NCBI GenBank assembly: GCA_006384855.1
Contig: VCJN01001737.1
Coordinates: 1-64,000, forward strand
Source: Tetraselmis striata
Taxonomy: Eukaryota > Chlorophyta > Chlorodendrophyceae > Chlorodendrales > Chlorodendraceae
Direction: 5' to 3'
DNA: 64,000 bases
Both the position numbers and the translations under genes were made by a program. Below, piece after piece: positions 30,349 to 41,368 of the stretch. The notes under the pieces were generated by a model. That model saw only the letters and a program-made list of their open reading frames with translations. It was not told where the DNA came from and did no database searches. Numbering within the stretch: the first letter of the stretch is position 1; each line of letters begins with the position of its first letter.

Positions 30349-31828
30349 TTACGGGCTTTGCGTCCCGAGATGAGGGCTTTTTGGGCGGAGATGTGGGTCG
30401 GGGACGCAGAGATGGGGCACCGCCATGGGAAGATGTGGCAAGGCGACTTCCAGCAGCGGCACCCGAAGGCGTCTGGCGGCTTGACCGGGTTTCGCGTTTC
30501 GGCTTAGGGGGTCGTCGGCCTCCAATTCTTTCGCCATCTTCAAAGGAGGACTCGGCCCGCGCTTCTCGGAACGCTTCCTACGCAGCTTCATGGGCGACAA
30601 AGTGGTCTTGCCTGCTGTGCTCAACGCACCGTGCGAGCGCTTCGTCGCTCTCGAAGGCTGAGGCTCACTCGGCGGCTTGGCAGTCACCGAGGGACCAAGC
30701 TTGCTTGGGGGAGGGGCGGAGCTGCTCGACGCTCGAGGAGACTTGCTGCAGCGCCGTTTTGGGAACCATCTCCACCGGACCCCGCTGGCGGTGGTTGAGA
30801 TGCGGGCTTGGAGGACCCGCCAGCCTAACGAGTTGCCGCTACGACCTGGTAGTAGCGGTTGTCGACCAAGACGGTGCGGGGTGCCGAGCTGCCTTGGCAG
30901 GGCTGGCAGGTGTTGGTGGACTTCGTGAAGCGTTTGTTCTTGATTTGTTGAATGCCGCGCCGCATCACGTAGTCGTTGTGCCATTCGCGCACGCTGCGAA
31001 TCGAGTAGCCACAGTGTTTCACAGTTTTCGCCGAGCATTGGGTCGACAAGTGGCGCTTCTTGTTGAAGGGGGGTCGTGGAGATGGTCTATGTAGGGAGGG
31101 GGGGCGTGTGAGAATCTTTTCCCTCACGCGCGAAGATGCGCACACGTTTGAGGTTTTGTTGACAAGGGGCGAGGGGTTACCATTTTGCTCCCACTTGTGG
31201 CGCTTGTGGCGGAGCTCGTTTGTCCAGGCGGACACCCTCCGACAGTAATGGGCCCCTCCTCCTCCTCCTCCTCCTTCTCCTCCTCCTCCTCCTCCTCCTC
31301 TTCATGTCCGTGCTCATCCTCATGAATCGTGGCCAAAGGTTCACCTAGACCGGCTCCAGACTGTTCGACATCGGTCTGCGTGGGTTGAGATCCCTGAGAT
31401 GCGCGATGGCGAGGTGCGCTTAACGCAGCCCACGGCGCCGAGATGAGTTATGCTAACGAAGATGCGAGTCCGCGTACCGTTGGAGTCGCTCCGGGGAGTG
31501 GCACGCCTCGAGGCTGGGGGTTAGGCTGAGGCCCCGGCTCGGCCAAAGGCTGCGAATCTCCGCCGTACCAAGGCCATGGCGGTCCGCTCCGATGTTGCCC
31601 ACCGCTCGGTTGCAGGGGCCTTTTGGGCTGAGTCGTGGGTATTGGAGCCTGACACGCCCTCCTGCCCGAACGCAAGTGCATCTGCGGAGAATCTTGCGCC
31701 ATGGGGGTCACTAGCAGTGCGTCGGGAGCCGTCGTTGGCTCGAAACCAAGCGCAGCTGCAGATGCCCCCGCCACCGGAGTCTTCAACCGGGCAGAGGTGC
31801 GTTTTCCTTTGCGAGGATGGTCTGCCAT
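30349..31828 (-). CDS. Four-exon host-type gene, function unknown
   Basis: Predicted exons on the minus strand are 31828-31478, 31375-31181, 31058-30846 and, less surely, 30741-30349 (117, 65, 71 and 131 codons). All three introns are GT-AG and phase 0. The 383-aa product has a basic N terminus with Ser/Pro-rich stretches, a Glu tract encoded by a microsatellite at 31255-31305, and a conserved-looking module in exon 3 (KHCGYSIR-VREWHND followed by a Cys-Gln-Pro-Cys pair). It ends in a Ser/Pro/Lys-rich tail. Exon 3 and exon 4 sequences recur in degenerate form at 26280-28350, so it belongs to a small repeat-associated family. The exon 4 acceptor is a guess. Confidence 0.4.
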
Positions 31829-32358
31829 GCTTTTATTTGTGAACCAAGATGCGTGAAGATGCCTCCCTAAACAAAAGCGCGAGGGTGCTTGCGAGTGATA
31901 GAAGAGTGAAAAGCACAGCGACGGAGTAGCATTCGAGGCAAAAACGGTTAGCATGGACTGGTAGCGACGCATCTCGTCAAGGGGCGGTGGACAGATGCGT
32001 AGTACATAGTGCAGTATAGGTGAAGGGTACCTCGTACAGTGTTGGCAAGAATGTGTGAAAGGCCAGTTTCACAGTACATTCGTACGGTATTGGGCGTTAC
32101 ACAGTTTTTGCACCCCCTTGGGGGGGTGCAAAAACCGAGTTAAGGGGGGCACATTTTCGAGTCCGTAAATGTCCCCATTTTGACTCGATATTTGCCCTTT
32201 TTCCCACATCGCCCCCCTCCGCCACTTCCAAGTCCAACAGGACTCCGCAGCGGCGGCCTTCCCAGTGCCTCCTTCATGACTTGGCGCTACCCCTTCTCCG
32301 TCAATCCACCGCTCTCTACGTTCGCTCAAGACTGGCAAAACCAGACTCAACTTTGAAA
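31829..32358. other. Intergenic with a strong hairpin and a copied element end
   Basis: A 14-bp inverted repeat (GTTTTTGCACCCCC and its complement) lies at about 32103-32135. Bases 32139-32198 are the inverted counterpart of 26005-26061. A 27-bp segment at 32333-32359 recurs at 32637-32663. No gene is supported. Confidence 0.6.
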
Positions 32359-32544
32359 TGATCTAAACTAGTTTATGGGGTTTCCATCCTTGACCTAACC
32401 GCTTTTTAGCTACAAGTGCTGCTCAGTGGTACGGGAACTAGTAACTGTCGTTGCGCCCTTGTTGGGTGCAGCACGAGTAGACATAAAAGCAGCCAGAACA
32501 GCTGAGCCTGCCATCTTCCAGTTTTCGCTGCGTTCCACGCAGCG
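32359..32544. repeat. 186-bp repeat, right copy
   Basis: This is the direct copy of 23234-23419 and has the same length. Unlike the left copy it is not followed by a gag-like gene. The interval 32360-32636 that contains it is bounded by two identical 27-bp sequences. Confidence 0.85.
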
Positions 32545-32710
32545 CCCCCTCTGACTCCGTTTTCCCTCCACGCTTTCGCTAAACCATCCTGCCAATTTCG
32601 GCTCTTGACCGTGTAAAACAGCCTGCGCGACCTTTTTGGCAAAACCAGACTCAACTTTGAAATCGCCGAATATCTCTGTCATTGTAATACCGGCAAAACC
32701 TTTACAAGGT

Positions 32711-32782
32711 ACATCCCTTGTCCGCTCGGTAGAGCGGTCGTCTCGTGTACGAGAGGTACCGTGTTCGATTCCTGGCCGATGT
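32711..32782 (+). ncRNA. tRNA-Thr(CGT)-like sequence, probable SINE head
   Basis: The 72-nt segment folds in tRNA order: acceptor ACATCCC with CCGATGT (5 of 7 pairs), a D-arm-like CCGCTCGGTAGAGCGG (A-box region), an anticodon arm GTCGT-CTCGTGT-ACGAG with anticodon CGT, and a B box GTTCGATTCC. Several stem mismatches argue against a working tRNA. The RNA polymerase III promoter boxes are well kept, as in tRNA-derived SINEs. The SINE body would extend rightward, perhaps to about 33400. Confidence 0.55.
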
Positions 32783-34126
32783 ATTTCGGCAATATCGGCC
32801 CGGCGTGTCCCGGGTTTCCTCGGTTGATGCATTAGCCCTTCGGGGTTCGAATGAGGCAATGGTCTATGGGCTATGCCAGACCTACGATTGCAGTTGGCGC
32901 ACGAGGTCAAGTGCTGGGGCGGCTTCGGCCGATGTCCCGGGGCGAACTTTACTTTACTTTTATCTCTGTCGGCACACCGGAAGCCGTCCCTTCTGCTTCG
33001 GCGGAAGATCTTTTAGGCCGGCCGGCCGACAATTACCTGCCGTATCGCCGGGCCCCGCGGCCCGGCGCTAAGAGCAGAGAGTTCTGCTTAAATGTAGGCT
33101 TTTTCCTTCCCAGTATTTTGCGTGCATTCTCTGGACGCTCTCCCTGTAACCAAAAAGACACAGTCATCGCAGGGACTACCGGTACAATACGGGTACTCGT
33201 ACCGACAGGGTCGGGATGTGAACAACCCTGAGAACCCTGCTGGTATATGGCAGGATAGAGCCAGGGTTTCTGGTGCCCGGACACGACATGACAATGGGCT
33301 TGATTCATCCGTGGATTTTCCACACCGGTTCCCCGGGTACTCGCTAAATGAAATCCTCCCGGGGTTTAAGCTGTGTATAGCGGGGTCACAATCCTGAGAT
33401 GCAACTACCGAAACGAGTGCGAATAGTGATTAGTATCCGGTTGATACAGTCAAATATAACGTCATTTGATGAAAACTCAGAGCCCACGTGACCACCCGTC
33501 TCGCCAACCCATCCCGCCCCCCCGATGCCAATCGAACACACCGGCCGGCAACATCACGCGCATACCGCGGTAGCAGCGCGCTAACGTAGTCATATGGTGG
33601 CGTTCAGGTGCCTCGTCTTGTGTGTCGCGGGCAGGGATGGGGCTGGCGGCGGGATGATGAGGGAGGAGCGCGAGCGGTCACGTGCTAATATTACGCACGT
33701 AGCGCGTGCCACGTAGCCAAAAAGCGTTGCCAGCTACACATCTCGGATTTGAGACCCGTTTACGGTCTTTAGAAACGAGTACCTACGCGAACCGGTGTGA
33801 AGAGCAGTTTTAGTCGTAAGTCTCGCTGGGTCCACTTCTGTCGTCTGGCCCCCCGGGGCGGGTCCACCTTTGTCGTTTGCCCAAGATAGAGAGACAAAAG
33901 CATAGCGAAGCGCGGGGCGGTGGAGATCCCGCCATGTTCACGACGTCACATCCTTTTCCGTACGTACTACACTCGCAGGATTTTCGCTACAGCGTCTGCC
34001 GCGACCAGCTACGTTCTGTCGTTCACGACTTCCTTCTTCACTCTAACATATTTTGACGCTTTCTTGTCACACAGCGGGCCGGCGCGGATCTCGGGCAGGC
34101 GAGGCGGGCGAGGTCTCGGACCCAGC
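32783..34126. other. Putative SINE body and 5' flank of the sulfotransferase gene
   Basis: No supported gene. The 55-bp segment at 33828-33882 matches 17053-17107, indicating a Harbinger-like element remnant. An open frame extends upstream of 34127 to 33920 but its sequence looks non-coding. Confidence 0.4.
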
Positions 34127-34969
34127 ATGCGTTGGAACACCAAGTATCGTAGATGTGTTGCTGCCGTTGTTGTGGTGGCCTCAGTCGCAGTGTGCGTAGG
34201 GCCAAAAGTAGCCGAAGCCCAAGCCGACAGCACCTGCGGGGACTGGTCGAACTTCACCTTACTATTCTTGCATCATCAAAAATGCGGCGGAACCTCCGTG
34301 GAGGCTGCCTTGGAGCAGTTTGCGCAGCGCTGCAAGCTTGGATACGCTAGGCAACCGGCAGGTGCCTGGCGCCCTGCGTTGAGGGCCGGACAGGTCAACA
34401 TACTGACCGGGCACATTGGCTTTGGCATTCACAAGATGCTTCCCCGAGGCCGCCGCTATGCATATGTCACAGTTTTCAGGGACCCTGTCGAGCGCTGTGT
34501 ATCGCATTACAACCATACCGGGTGGAAGAAGTGCAAGTGCAAGGTGTTGGAGTTCTGCAAACTCAACCGGAACTACTTTGTTCATCGCATGCTCGGGTAT
34601 GACAGGCGCACTCTCGGTACGCCTGAGAACTTTCGCCGCAAGAGCTTCGGGTTGCAGAAGGCCAAAGCCAACCTGGTATCTCGTGTGCATCTGGTAGGGG
34701 TTATGTCTGACCTGGCGTCTTGGGCTGGTGCCCTGCAAAAGCTTCTGCAGGAGCACACAGGCCAGACACAGCAGCTGCCCTCCATAGGATGGCACAACGT
34801 GCACAACACAACCATTGCGTCACAGAACGGGGTCGGTGCGCACCCCATATTGCACGAAGGGATGCAACTCAGTGACTCTGAGCGCATCTACATTCAGCAG
34901 ATAAATGAGGAGGACTACGAACTGTGGAATGCGGCTAAGCAGCTCGCGGCAAATATACACATTGACTGA
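34127..34969 (+). CDS. Golgi-type glycan sulfotransferase (Sulfotransfer_2 family)
   Basis: The ATG at 34127 gives 280 residues beginning with a short basic stretch and a hydrophobic segment (about residues 11-25), as expected for a signal anchor or signal peptide of a Golgi type II enzyme. The PAPS-binding loop HHQKCGGTS is at residues 49-57 and the 3'-phosphate motif FRDPVERCVSHY at 117-128, the standard order and spacing. A Cys-rich stretch follows (about 133-145). The family transfers sulfate from PAPS to sugars of proteoglycans or polysaccharides, as in heparan 2-O-sulfotransferase. At 280 residues it is somewhat short but has all key motifs. No intron is needed. The upstream in-frame extension to 33920 was rejected because it would bury the anchor. 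Confidence 0.8.
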   Translation: MRWNTKYRRCVAAVVVVASVAVCVGPKVAEAQADSTCGDWSNFTLLFLHHQKCGGTSVEAALEQFAQRCKLGYARQPAGAWRPALRAGQVNILTGHIGFGIHKMLPRGRRYAYVTVFRDPVERCVSHYNHTGWKKCKCKVLEFCKLNRNYFVHRMLGYDRRTLGTPENFRRKSFGLQKAKANLVSRVHLVGVMSDLASWAGALQKLLQEHTGQTQQLPSIGWHNVHNTTIASQNGVGAHPILHEGMQLSDSERIYIQQINEEDYELWNAAKQLAANIHID

Positions 34970-35624
34970 TTGTAAGCGGCATGCAGATGTGTCTTGACAG
35001 CAATTATTTGTCGCAGTCCCCCTGGTGTCGGCTGCAGAACAGACTGGCGCAGTGTGCGGTTTATACTTCAAATGCCTGAATTTCACGGCTCGCTGTTGCT
35101 TTTCGTGCCATGTACGACTACCTTGTAAAACGGGCGTAAACTAAACTCATGTTGAGACTCATGGGGAGACTGACAGTGATGATCTTCATGCATAGTTCGC
35201 TGGAGTAATAAAAATCACGCCAGGAGCAGAGGTATTGGCACTGGCTGCATGGGAGTTGTAGGAGGGTGTCGATTTATGCTGTTGTCCACCCAGATGCGAA
35301 ATACAAGATGCATAAATGACAAACAGCTTGTATCTGGGCGAGCTGCACGGCCAAACAGCGCACGAGCCGGCAAATGCAGTTCCATTCAATCATGTGCTTT
35401 GAAAGAGAAAGAAGCTCACAAGGTGGTTGAGTACACCTGGAGCCACACATCAATCATCCTGTCACTGGCTTAAATCAAGTACAGTCCCACAAAAAACACC
35501 TGCACCGTCAAGCGGTTGTCTCTAACCGCAAAACAACCCCAAACACTAAATGTGGAGACAGTTACATGATATCGTGCCCAGTTGTGGCCTGCATTTAGCT
35601 GGGAGATACCAAAAGCATCGCGAC
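34970..35624. other. Convergent 3' intergenic region
   Basis: This lies between the 3' ends of the sulfotransferase and the PC-esterase genes. An AATAAA-like ATAAAA sequence sits near 35206. No other gene is supported. Confidence 0.4.
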
Positions 35625-36809
35625 TCAGGATGACAGCGTAACCCAGAATGTTTGAAACACGTCCGACAGAAGGAGCGTGGCCAGGGCCTCCACTGGCCCA
35701 TGATGATACTCACACCAGTGAGTGCAGTCCAGCCCCCAGGATTGCATACGCGGGTGCAACTGCGGCCACAACTTGAAGAGCTCCCAGCTGTGGAAAACTT
35801 GGATGCCTGTCAGGCCAGCCAGCCCGTTGGCCATCGCCTTATTGCGGAACTCGTGCTGCTTCATACTCACAGCATTTGCATGAGCAATGCAGGCCTTGGG
35901 CCCTTGGCCTGCATAGTTTCCGCCTGGCGACGGAAAGTGTTGCGGGGTGGTGTCCCGCCAAACCAGATGTGGTAACTCAGTGCCCGCTTCCCGGGCTGCC
36001 TTCACGAAGTGGCTGAACGCAACCCCAGCATTGTATATGGTGGCAGATGCGTGGTGGTGTACGCCCACATTGAATACATGCACATCATGTACGTCTGCCT
36101 GCAGCACACAGGGCGCCGTTGTTGACGTGAACACATGGAAGTTTACGCTTATCAGGCAGAGACGAAGAGCGCCAATTGCGTAGCACTGTTTGTGACACAG
36201 CCTCTTGCGCAGGCTAGTCGAGAACACCGCAGGTTTTATGTCGGAATCTTTGGAGAGAAGCCCACGGCGGGACCGCTTGCCTTTCGACGCTCCTGACTGC
36301 TGCACGCTGGTGGAGATGCGTGTGGCTGGCAGGGAGCTGGACTCTGCCATTCGGCAAAGTGCTGCACGCATGAGCTGCCCGGTAATGGAGTCACCGTAGA
36401 GCACTAGTTCGCGAGGAGCGCCAGTGTACCAACGCGGGGCGGCGAGGTCCGTAACGTTGCAGCTTGGGGACAGTGACAGTGGAGGCAGTCCCATGCAGTG
36501 TGAGTTTGTGTATCTGGCTGCCCGCTCCGCGCCATCGAAAGGCGCCGTCGTACACTGCGGGGGGCGTTCGCCAAGTGTTGGTTTCGCTGGACTAAGCTGA
36601 AGAGCCTGCAGAGAGCAGCGTGCACCTCCATGTCGTCCCCCTTCTGTTATGTCCTCCTCCAGCGGAGTGATCAGCGCAAGCACCGTCGGTACATGAATCA
36701 TGAAGTGCCAGGCAAGCAGTAAAGCGAGCGGCAGGCGATGTGCTCTGACGCCAGCTCGTCTCTCCCCCGGTGGTGTCCATTCTTCGGCCTTGTTGGGCCT
36801 GTAGACCAT
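35625..36809 (-). CDS. PC-esterase/TBL-like GDSL acyltransferase or esterase, membrane-anchored
   Basis: From the ATG at 36809 the protein has 394 residues. Residues about 24-43 form a hydrophobic segment preceded by Arg/His, consistent with a type II Golgi anchor. The catalytic GDSIT lies at 139-143 and the C-terminal DCTHW (DxxHW motif) at 361-365, the two hallmarks of the PC-esterase family that includes TBL polysaccharide O-acetyltransferases and CASD1. Cys residues cluster between them. Probable role is adding or removing acetyl groups on cell-surface glycans, which fits the nearby sulfotransferase. The reading frame stays open up to 37238, but that part looks non-coding and includes a (GTCT)n repeat. 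An upstream exon is possible. Confidence 0.7.
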   Translation of the reverse strand: MVYRPNKAEEWTPPGERRAGVRAHRLPLALLLAWHFMIHVPTVLALITPLEEDITEGGRHGGARCSLQALQLSPAKPTLGERPPQCTTAPFDGAERAARYTNSHCMGLPPLSLSPSCNVTDLAAPRWYTGAPRELVLYGDSITGQLMRAALCRMAESSSLPATRISTSVQQSGASKGKRSRRGLLSKDSDIKPAVFSTSLRKRLCHKQCYAIGALRLCLISVNFHVFTSTTAPCVLQADVHDVHVFNVGVHHHASATIYNAGVAFSHFVKAAREAGTELPHLVWRDTTPQHFPSPGGNYAGQGPKACIAHANAVSMKQHEFRNKAMANGLAGLTGIQVFHSWELFKLWPQLHPRMQSWGLDCTHWCEYHHGPVEALATLLLSDVFQTFWVTLSS

Positions 36810-38145
36810 GTGCGCCTCAGTGGAGGACAGGGGGGTAACTCGGTCAGCAATCGTGAAACAGTACTCTGTCCGCTCGTGAATGACGGTTGCCCAAAAGAGG
36901 CTGAAGGGAGCTTCACACACGCTGCAATTGATAGTAAAATAGCTATCCACGCCCGCTCTGTCGCACAGGTAGCAGCGGCGTTGCGGGGACGCCGCCGACG
37001 TTATGCCGGGGGGAACAGGGTAGTGTCCCAGCTCGGATGGTCCAGCGCCGGCATCGCCGGCTTTTTGTGACGTCCGAACCGGCGCGGTCCTCCGGGGTCC
37101 CTGTACATAAGGATTACCCGGTAGTATCTGAATAAAAAATATAGTGCCGTCTGTCTGTCTGTCGTCTGTCTGTCTGTCACACGGGCCATGACGGATGAAA
37201 CGCGAAATGCCTCCGGCCCTCGACTGCGGTCTAGGCAATCGTCAGAAATCCGTGCATATTTCGCTGGCACGCCATTTCTTTAACCGCCCGCCCACCGCCC
37301 CCCCCCCCCCCCCCCCCCCCCGCCGCCGCCGCGCGCGCGCGGCGCGAAGCGCCAAGCGCCCCCCGCGGACGCGGACGCGCGGACCCGGACACCGGCCGCC
37401 CGCGGATCGGACCCGGACGCCACCCGCCGCCCGCCGACCGCCCCACGCGGACCAGACCCGGCCGCCCGCCGGTCGCCGGCCCCGGGCCACCGCCGGCCGC
37501 CGGACGCCGGAACGTCAGGCCGTCACCGGCGGCCGGACGCCCGTGGGTAACCCCCAGAAAAAATAAAAAGGACGCCGAGTCGGTCAAACCGCCGCCACCG
37601 AACAGGGCGAGTAAACTACGGTAGTATATTATAGTATATTATATTTTTTGAATGTTGCGTCTAGCACATGTAATCACACACATTATACGCAAGTAGTACT
37701 GCTACATAATGTATTCTTCGTTATATTACAGCGACTACGTGTTTTACAGTACACAGCCGCATGGGGCTTCTCGGCAGTATGGATACATCCCAATACGGAC
37801 CTTCCACTTTTTTTATCGGCCAACTTTTGTCCGGGCACGTTAGTGATGCTAACGGGGATTTTGGCATAAAATACTACCCCTACGACGACGGCCTTCCACA
37901 CCCGTGGGTTTCATACCCGTACCATCGCGAACTGGTACGTCGCGCGGCCCTCGGCTCCCTCGGCGCGCGGCTGCCTGCCGCGCCTGCGAGATGGCGGCGG
38001 CCGCCGCAGCGTCCAACAGCCAATTCGCCAGCGGCACAGGCAGCAGCCGCCATTCCACAGACCGCGCGAGATTCGGCACTAGTAGTAACACTACAGCCTA
38101 CCGCGCAGTGCCGAGCCCGTTTCATGACAGCCGGACGTATAGCCA
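36810..38145. other. Intergenic with microsatellite, poly-C, GC-rich block and Harbinger 5' sequence
   Basis: A (GTCT)n tract is at 37148-37178, a 30-bp poly-C at 37293-37322, and a very GC-rich (about 80%) block at 37310-37560. From about 37797 the sequence matches the 5' region of the Harbinger-like element at 17156-17512. No gene is supported in the GC-rich block: open frames there run in several directions with arginine/proline-rich products. Confidence 0.5.
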
Positions 38146-38618
38146 TGGTGAATAGCAAGCGGCGTGAGGTACCGGCGCAGAACCGGCGGGAGACGAAACG
38201 CCACGCCAAGTCCGCCGTGGCCGCCGCTGAGGAGCCCTCCCTGTTCTCCAAGGTGGCGCCCGCGCTCGCCAACACCTCCCCGGCGCCGTCGTCGGACTCT
38301 GGCGGGAGTGACACCTCTGCCGGCAGCGCTGGTGACGGGATGGAGGACGCGGTGGACTTCGCCATCGCCAACATGTCTGCCGCTGCCGAGCGGCGTGCAT
38401 GGGCCATGCAGGCTCTGCGGGCTGATATGTGGGCGAACGAGCCCCATGCTCAGGGGATCGGCACCGGATCTGAGCATTTCATTGCTGACTACTTTGAAGA
38501 GGCGACCTTCCGGGATAGTTTCCGGTGGCACAGCGCCGACGACGAGCATGCCCTTGCCGCTGCACTTGGGGTGCCATCCATCCCGCACGAAATGTCCGGT
38601 TTTCACACATTTGTGTAG
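38146..38618 (+). pseudogene. Harbinger-like transposase N-terminal fragment (third copy)
   Basis: The ATG at 38146 opens the same frame as 17513 and 18422 (basic start, Ser-rich linker, Phe-Ile-Ala-Asp-Tyr-Phe-Glu-Glu). At about 38575, right after the LAAALGVP segment, the frame runs into the ~540-bp satellite. The catalytic part is missing. All three copies in the window keep only the N-terminal part. Confidence 0.6.
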
Positions 38619-38624
38619 TGTGAA

Positions 38625-40430
38625 TATAGTGTGAATATTACGCGTCTTGTACGCCGGGTGGATGAGCATCCGGCGTCCGATGCACCCCGAATCTCACCAA
38701 CACGCTACTCTACGCACCGCCAATGCACTCCGCCAGCCCCGCCTCCATCCGCGCGTCCTACGTTGCATTGTATAGATATACATACGTACATGTACTGCTC
38801 CGAAACCAGCCCACATGTCTTTTACGCCGGGTGGATGGGCATCCGGCGTCCGAAGCACCCCAAGTATTCGCAGCACGCTACTCTATGCACCGCAAATGCA
38901 CTCCGCCAGCCCCGCCTCCATCCGCGTGGGCACCGGTAGTAAGTGTTGTTGTGTGCGCACATCGTGACAACATTACACCGTGGGAATTGCAATTAGCGGT
39001 GGATAATGTGAATAACGCAGTTTCGAAATCGACGGAGAATGAGGCGGTGCTGGCGGAGTGCATTGGCGGTGCATAGAATAGCGTGTTGCTGGGGTTTTGG
39101 CTGCATCGGACGCCGTATTCCCATCCATCCCGCACGGAATGTCCGGTTTTCACACATTTGTGTAGTGTGAATATTACGCATCTTGTACGCCGGGTGGATG
39201 GGCATCCGGCGTCCGATGCACCCCGAATCTCACCAACCCGCTACTCTACGCACCGCCAATGCACTCCGCCAGCCCCGCCTCCATCCGCGCGTCCTACGTT
39301 GCATTGTATAGATATACATACGTACATGTACTGCTCCGAAACCAGCCCACATGTCTTTTACGCCGGGGGGATGGGCATCCGGCGTCCGAAGCACCCCAAG
39401 TATTCGCAGCACGCTACTCTATGCACCGCAAATGCACTCCGCCAGTCCCGCCTCCATCCGCATGGGAACCGGTAGTAAGTGTTGTTGTGTGCGCACATCG
39501 TGACAACATTACACCGTGGGAATTGCAATTAGCGGTGGATAATGTGAATAACGCAGTTTCGAAATCGACGGAGAATGAGGCGGTGCTGGCGGAGTGCATT
39601 GGCGGTGCATAGAATAGCGTGTTGCTGGGGTTTTGGCTGCATCGGACGCCGTATTCCCATCCATCCCGCACGGAATGTCCGGTTTTCACACATTTGTGTA
39701 GTGTGAATATAGTGTGAATATTTCGCGTCTTGTACGCCGGGTGGATGGGCATCCGGCGTCCGATGCACCCCGAATCTCACCAAAACGCTACTCTACGCAC
39801 CGCCAATGCACTCCGCCAGCCCCGCCTCCATCCGCGCGTCCTACGTTGCATTGTATAGATATACATACGTACATGTACTGCTCCGAAACCAGCCCACATG
39901 TCTTTTACGCCGGGTGGATGGGCATCCGGCGTCCGAAGCACCCCAAGTATTCGCAGCACGCTATTCTATGCACCGCCAATGCACTCCGCCAGCCCCGCCT
40001 CCATCCGCGTGGGCACCGGTAGTAAGTGTTGTTGTGTGCGCACATCGTGACAACATTACACCGTGGGAATTGCAATTAGCGGTGGATAATGTGAATAACG
40101 CAGTTTCGAAATCGTTGGAGAATGAGGCGGTGCTGGCGGAGTGCATTGGCGGTGCATAGAATAGCGTGTTCCTAGGGTTTTGGCTGCATCGGACGCCGTA
40201 TTCCCATCCATCCCGCACGGAATGTCCGGTTTTCACACATTTGTGTAGTGTGAATATAGTGTGAATATTACGCGTCTTGTACGCCGGGTGGATGGGCATC
40301 CGGCGTCCGATGCACCCCGAATCTCACCAACACGCTTCTCTACGCACCGCCAATGCACTCCGCCAGCCCCGCCTCCATCCGCGCGCGTCCTACGTTGCAT
40401 TGTATATATAATATATATCTCCAGTGGGGT
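38625..40430. repeat. ~540-bp tandem repeat, three and a partial copy
   Basis: The marker CTTGTACGCCGG occurs at about 38646, 39182, 39729 and 40276, spacings 536, 547 and 547 bp. Each unit contains two direct subrepeats (for example 38650-38755 and 38822-38930) and a third in inverted orientation (about 39040-39140). This suggests growth from a ~105-bp ancestor. Short open frames in it are not credible genes. Confidence 0.9.
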
Positions 40431-41368
40431 ATAACTGGGGTATAAGTGGGGTATAACGCCGCTAACTCGACATGAAAATCTCACCCCACACGTCGATTAT
40501 CGGTGTCATTTTATTTCAGCTTGATTCTAGTGTGTAAAAGTGGGGTATGACGCCACAAACGCTACACTGGTTAAACAAACGCCACAAACGCTACACTGGT
40601 TAAACATGCGCCACAAACGCTACACTGGTTAAACATGCGCCACAAATGCTACACTGGTTAAACATACGCCACTTGCGCGATCCGGTTGTTTAGCAAATGG
40701 ATTGGGTTGGTTGCGTTATCCGGAACGCTTCTATCCGGAACGCTTCTATCCGGAGCGCTCTATCCGGACGCGCGATCCGGTTTAGCAAACGGATTGGCTT
40801 GGTTGCGTTATCCGGAACGCTCGTTCAGGTTGTTTAGCAAACTGATTGGCTTGGTTGCGCAAACGGAATATTCCGCCACTATTAAAACCTGCGACATCAT
40901 CATTTTCACTCAGACCACATCCCCCAACTGAGAAGCTCCGTCGTACCGAGACACCCTTGTGTCGCTATGATGGTGCGATTGACTGGGAAAGTACCTGTAT
41001 CCGTACACGTACCCGTACAGCGAGATGGTAATCGCAGTAGGGCCTCGTGTCCAGGCTTACTCGCACCATGTACGGGTGCCGCTACGATACGGTACCGACC
41101 CGATAGGGCCTATCGGTTCGGCGTGGTCTCGCCCCTGTGATCCTGCTCGGAGTGAGCGTGCGTGTATGTCCTTCGGGACCGACACAGGCTTCGGTGTCTG
41201 TAGACACCCCAAGTTCACGGAAATTCTCGACGCCCGTCGACGCCCGTCGACGCCCGTCGACCGCCCTGGTCGACCGCTCTCGACGCTCGTCGACGCCCGT
41301 CGACGCCCGTCGACGACCAGCTGCACTGCTGGTACCGGTACCAGCAACATGTAATCATCAATTTGCAG
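40431..41368. repeat. Short tandem repeats next to PLV-2
   Basis: GGGGTATAA occurs three times at 40425-40455. A 27-29-bp unit containing CGCTACACTGGTTAAACA is repeated about four times at 40555-40670. A TATCCGGAACGC-type unit follows at 40685-40870. GTCGACGCCC is repeated at 41221-41312. The last resembles CTCGTCGACCA sequences inside the PLV terminal repeat and may be part of its subterminal region. No gene. Confidence 0.8.

Noticed and set aside
32711..32782. Functional tRNA-Thr gene
   Set aside because: Two acceptor mismatches and weak D and T stems; pol III boxes alone point to a SINE.
35625..37238. 537-codon version of the PC-esterase
   Set aside because: The first 143 codons include a tetranucleotide repeat and put the anchor in mid-protein; the ATG at 36809 gives a normal type II layout.
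37195..37590. Arg/Pro-rich frames in the GC-rich block
   Set aside because: Extreme composition opens several frames on both strands; there are no motifs and no consistent start.
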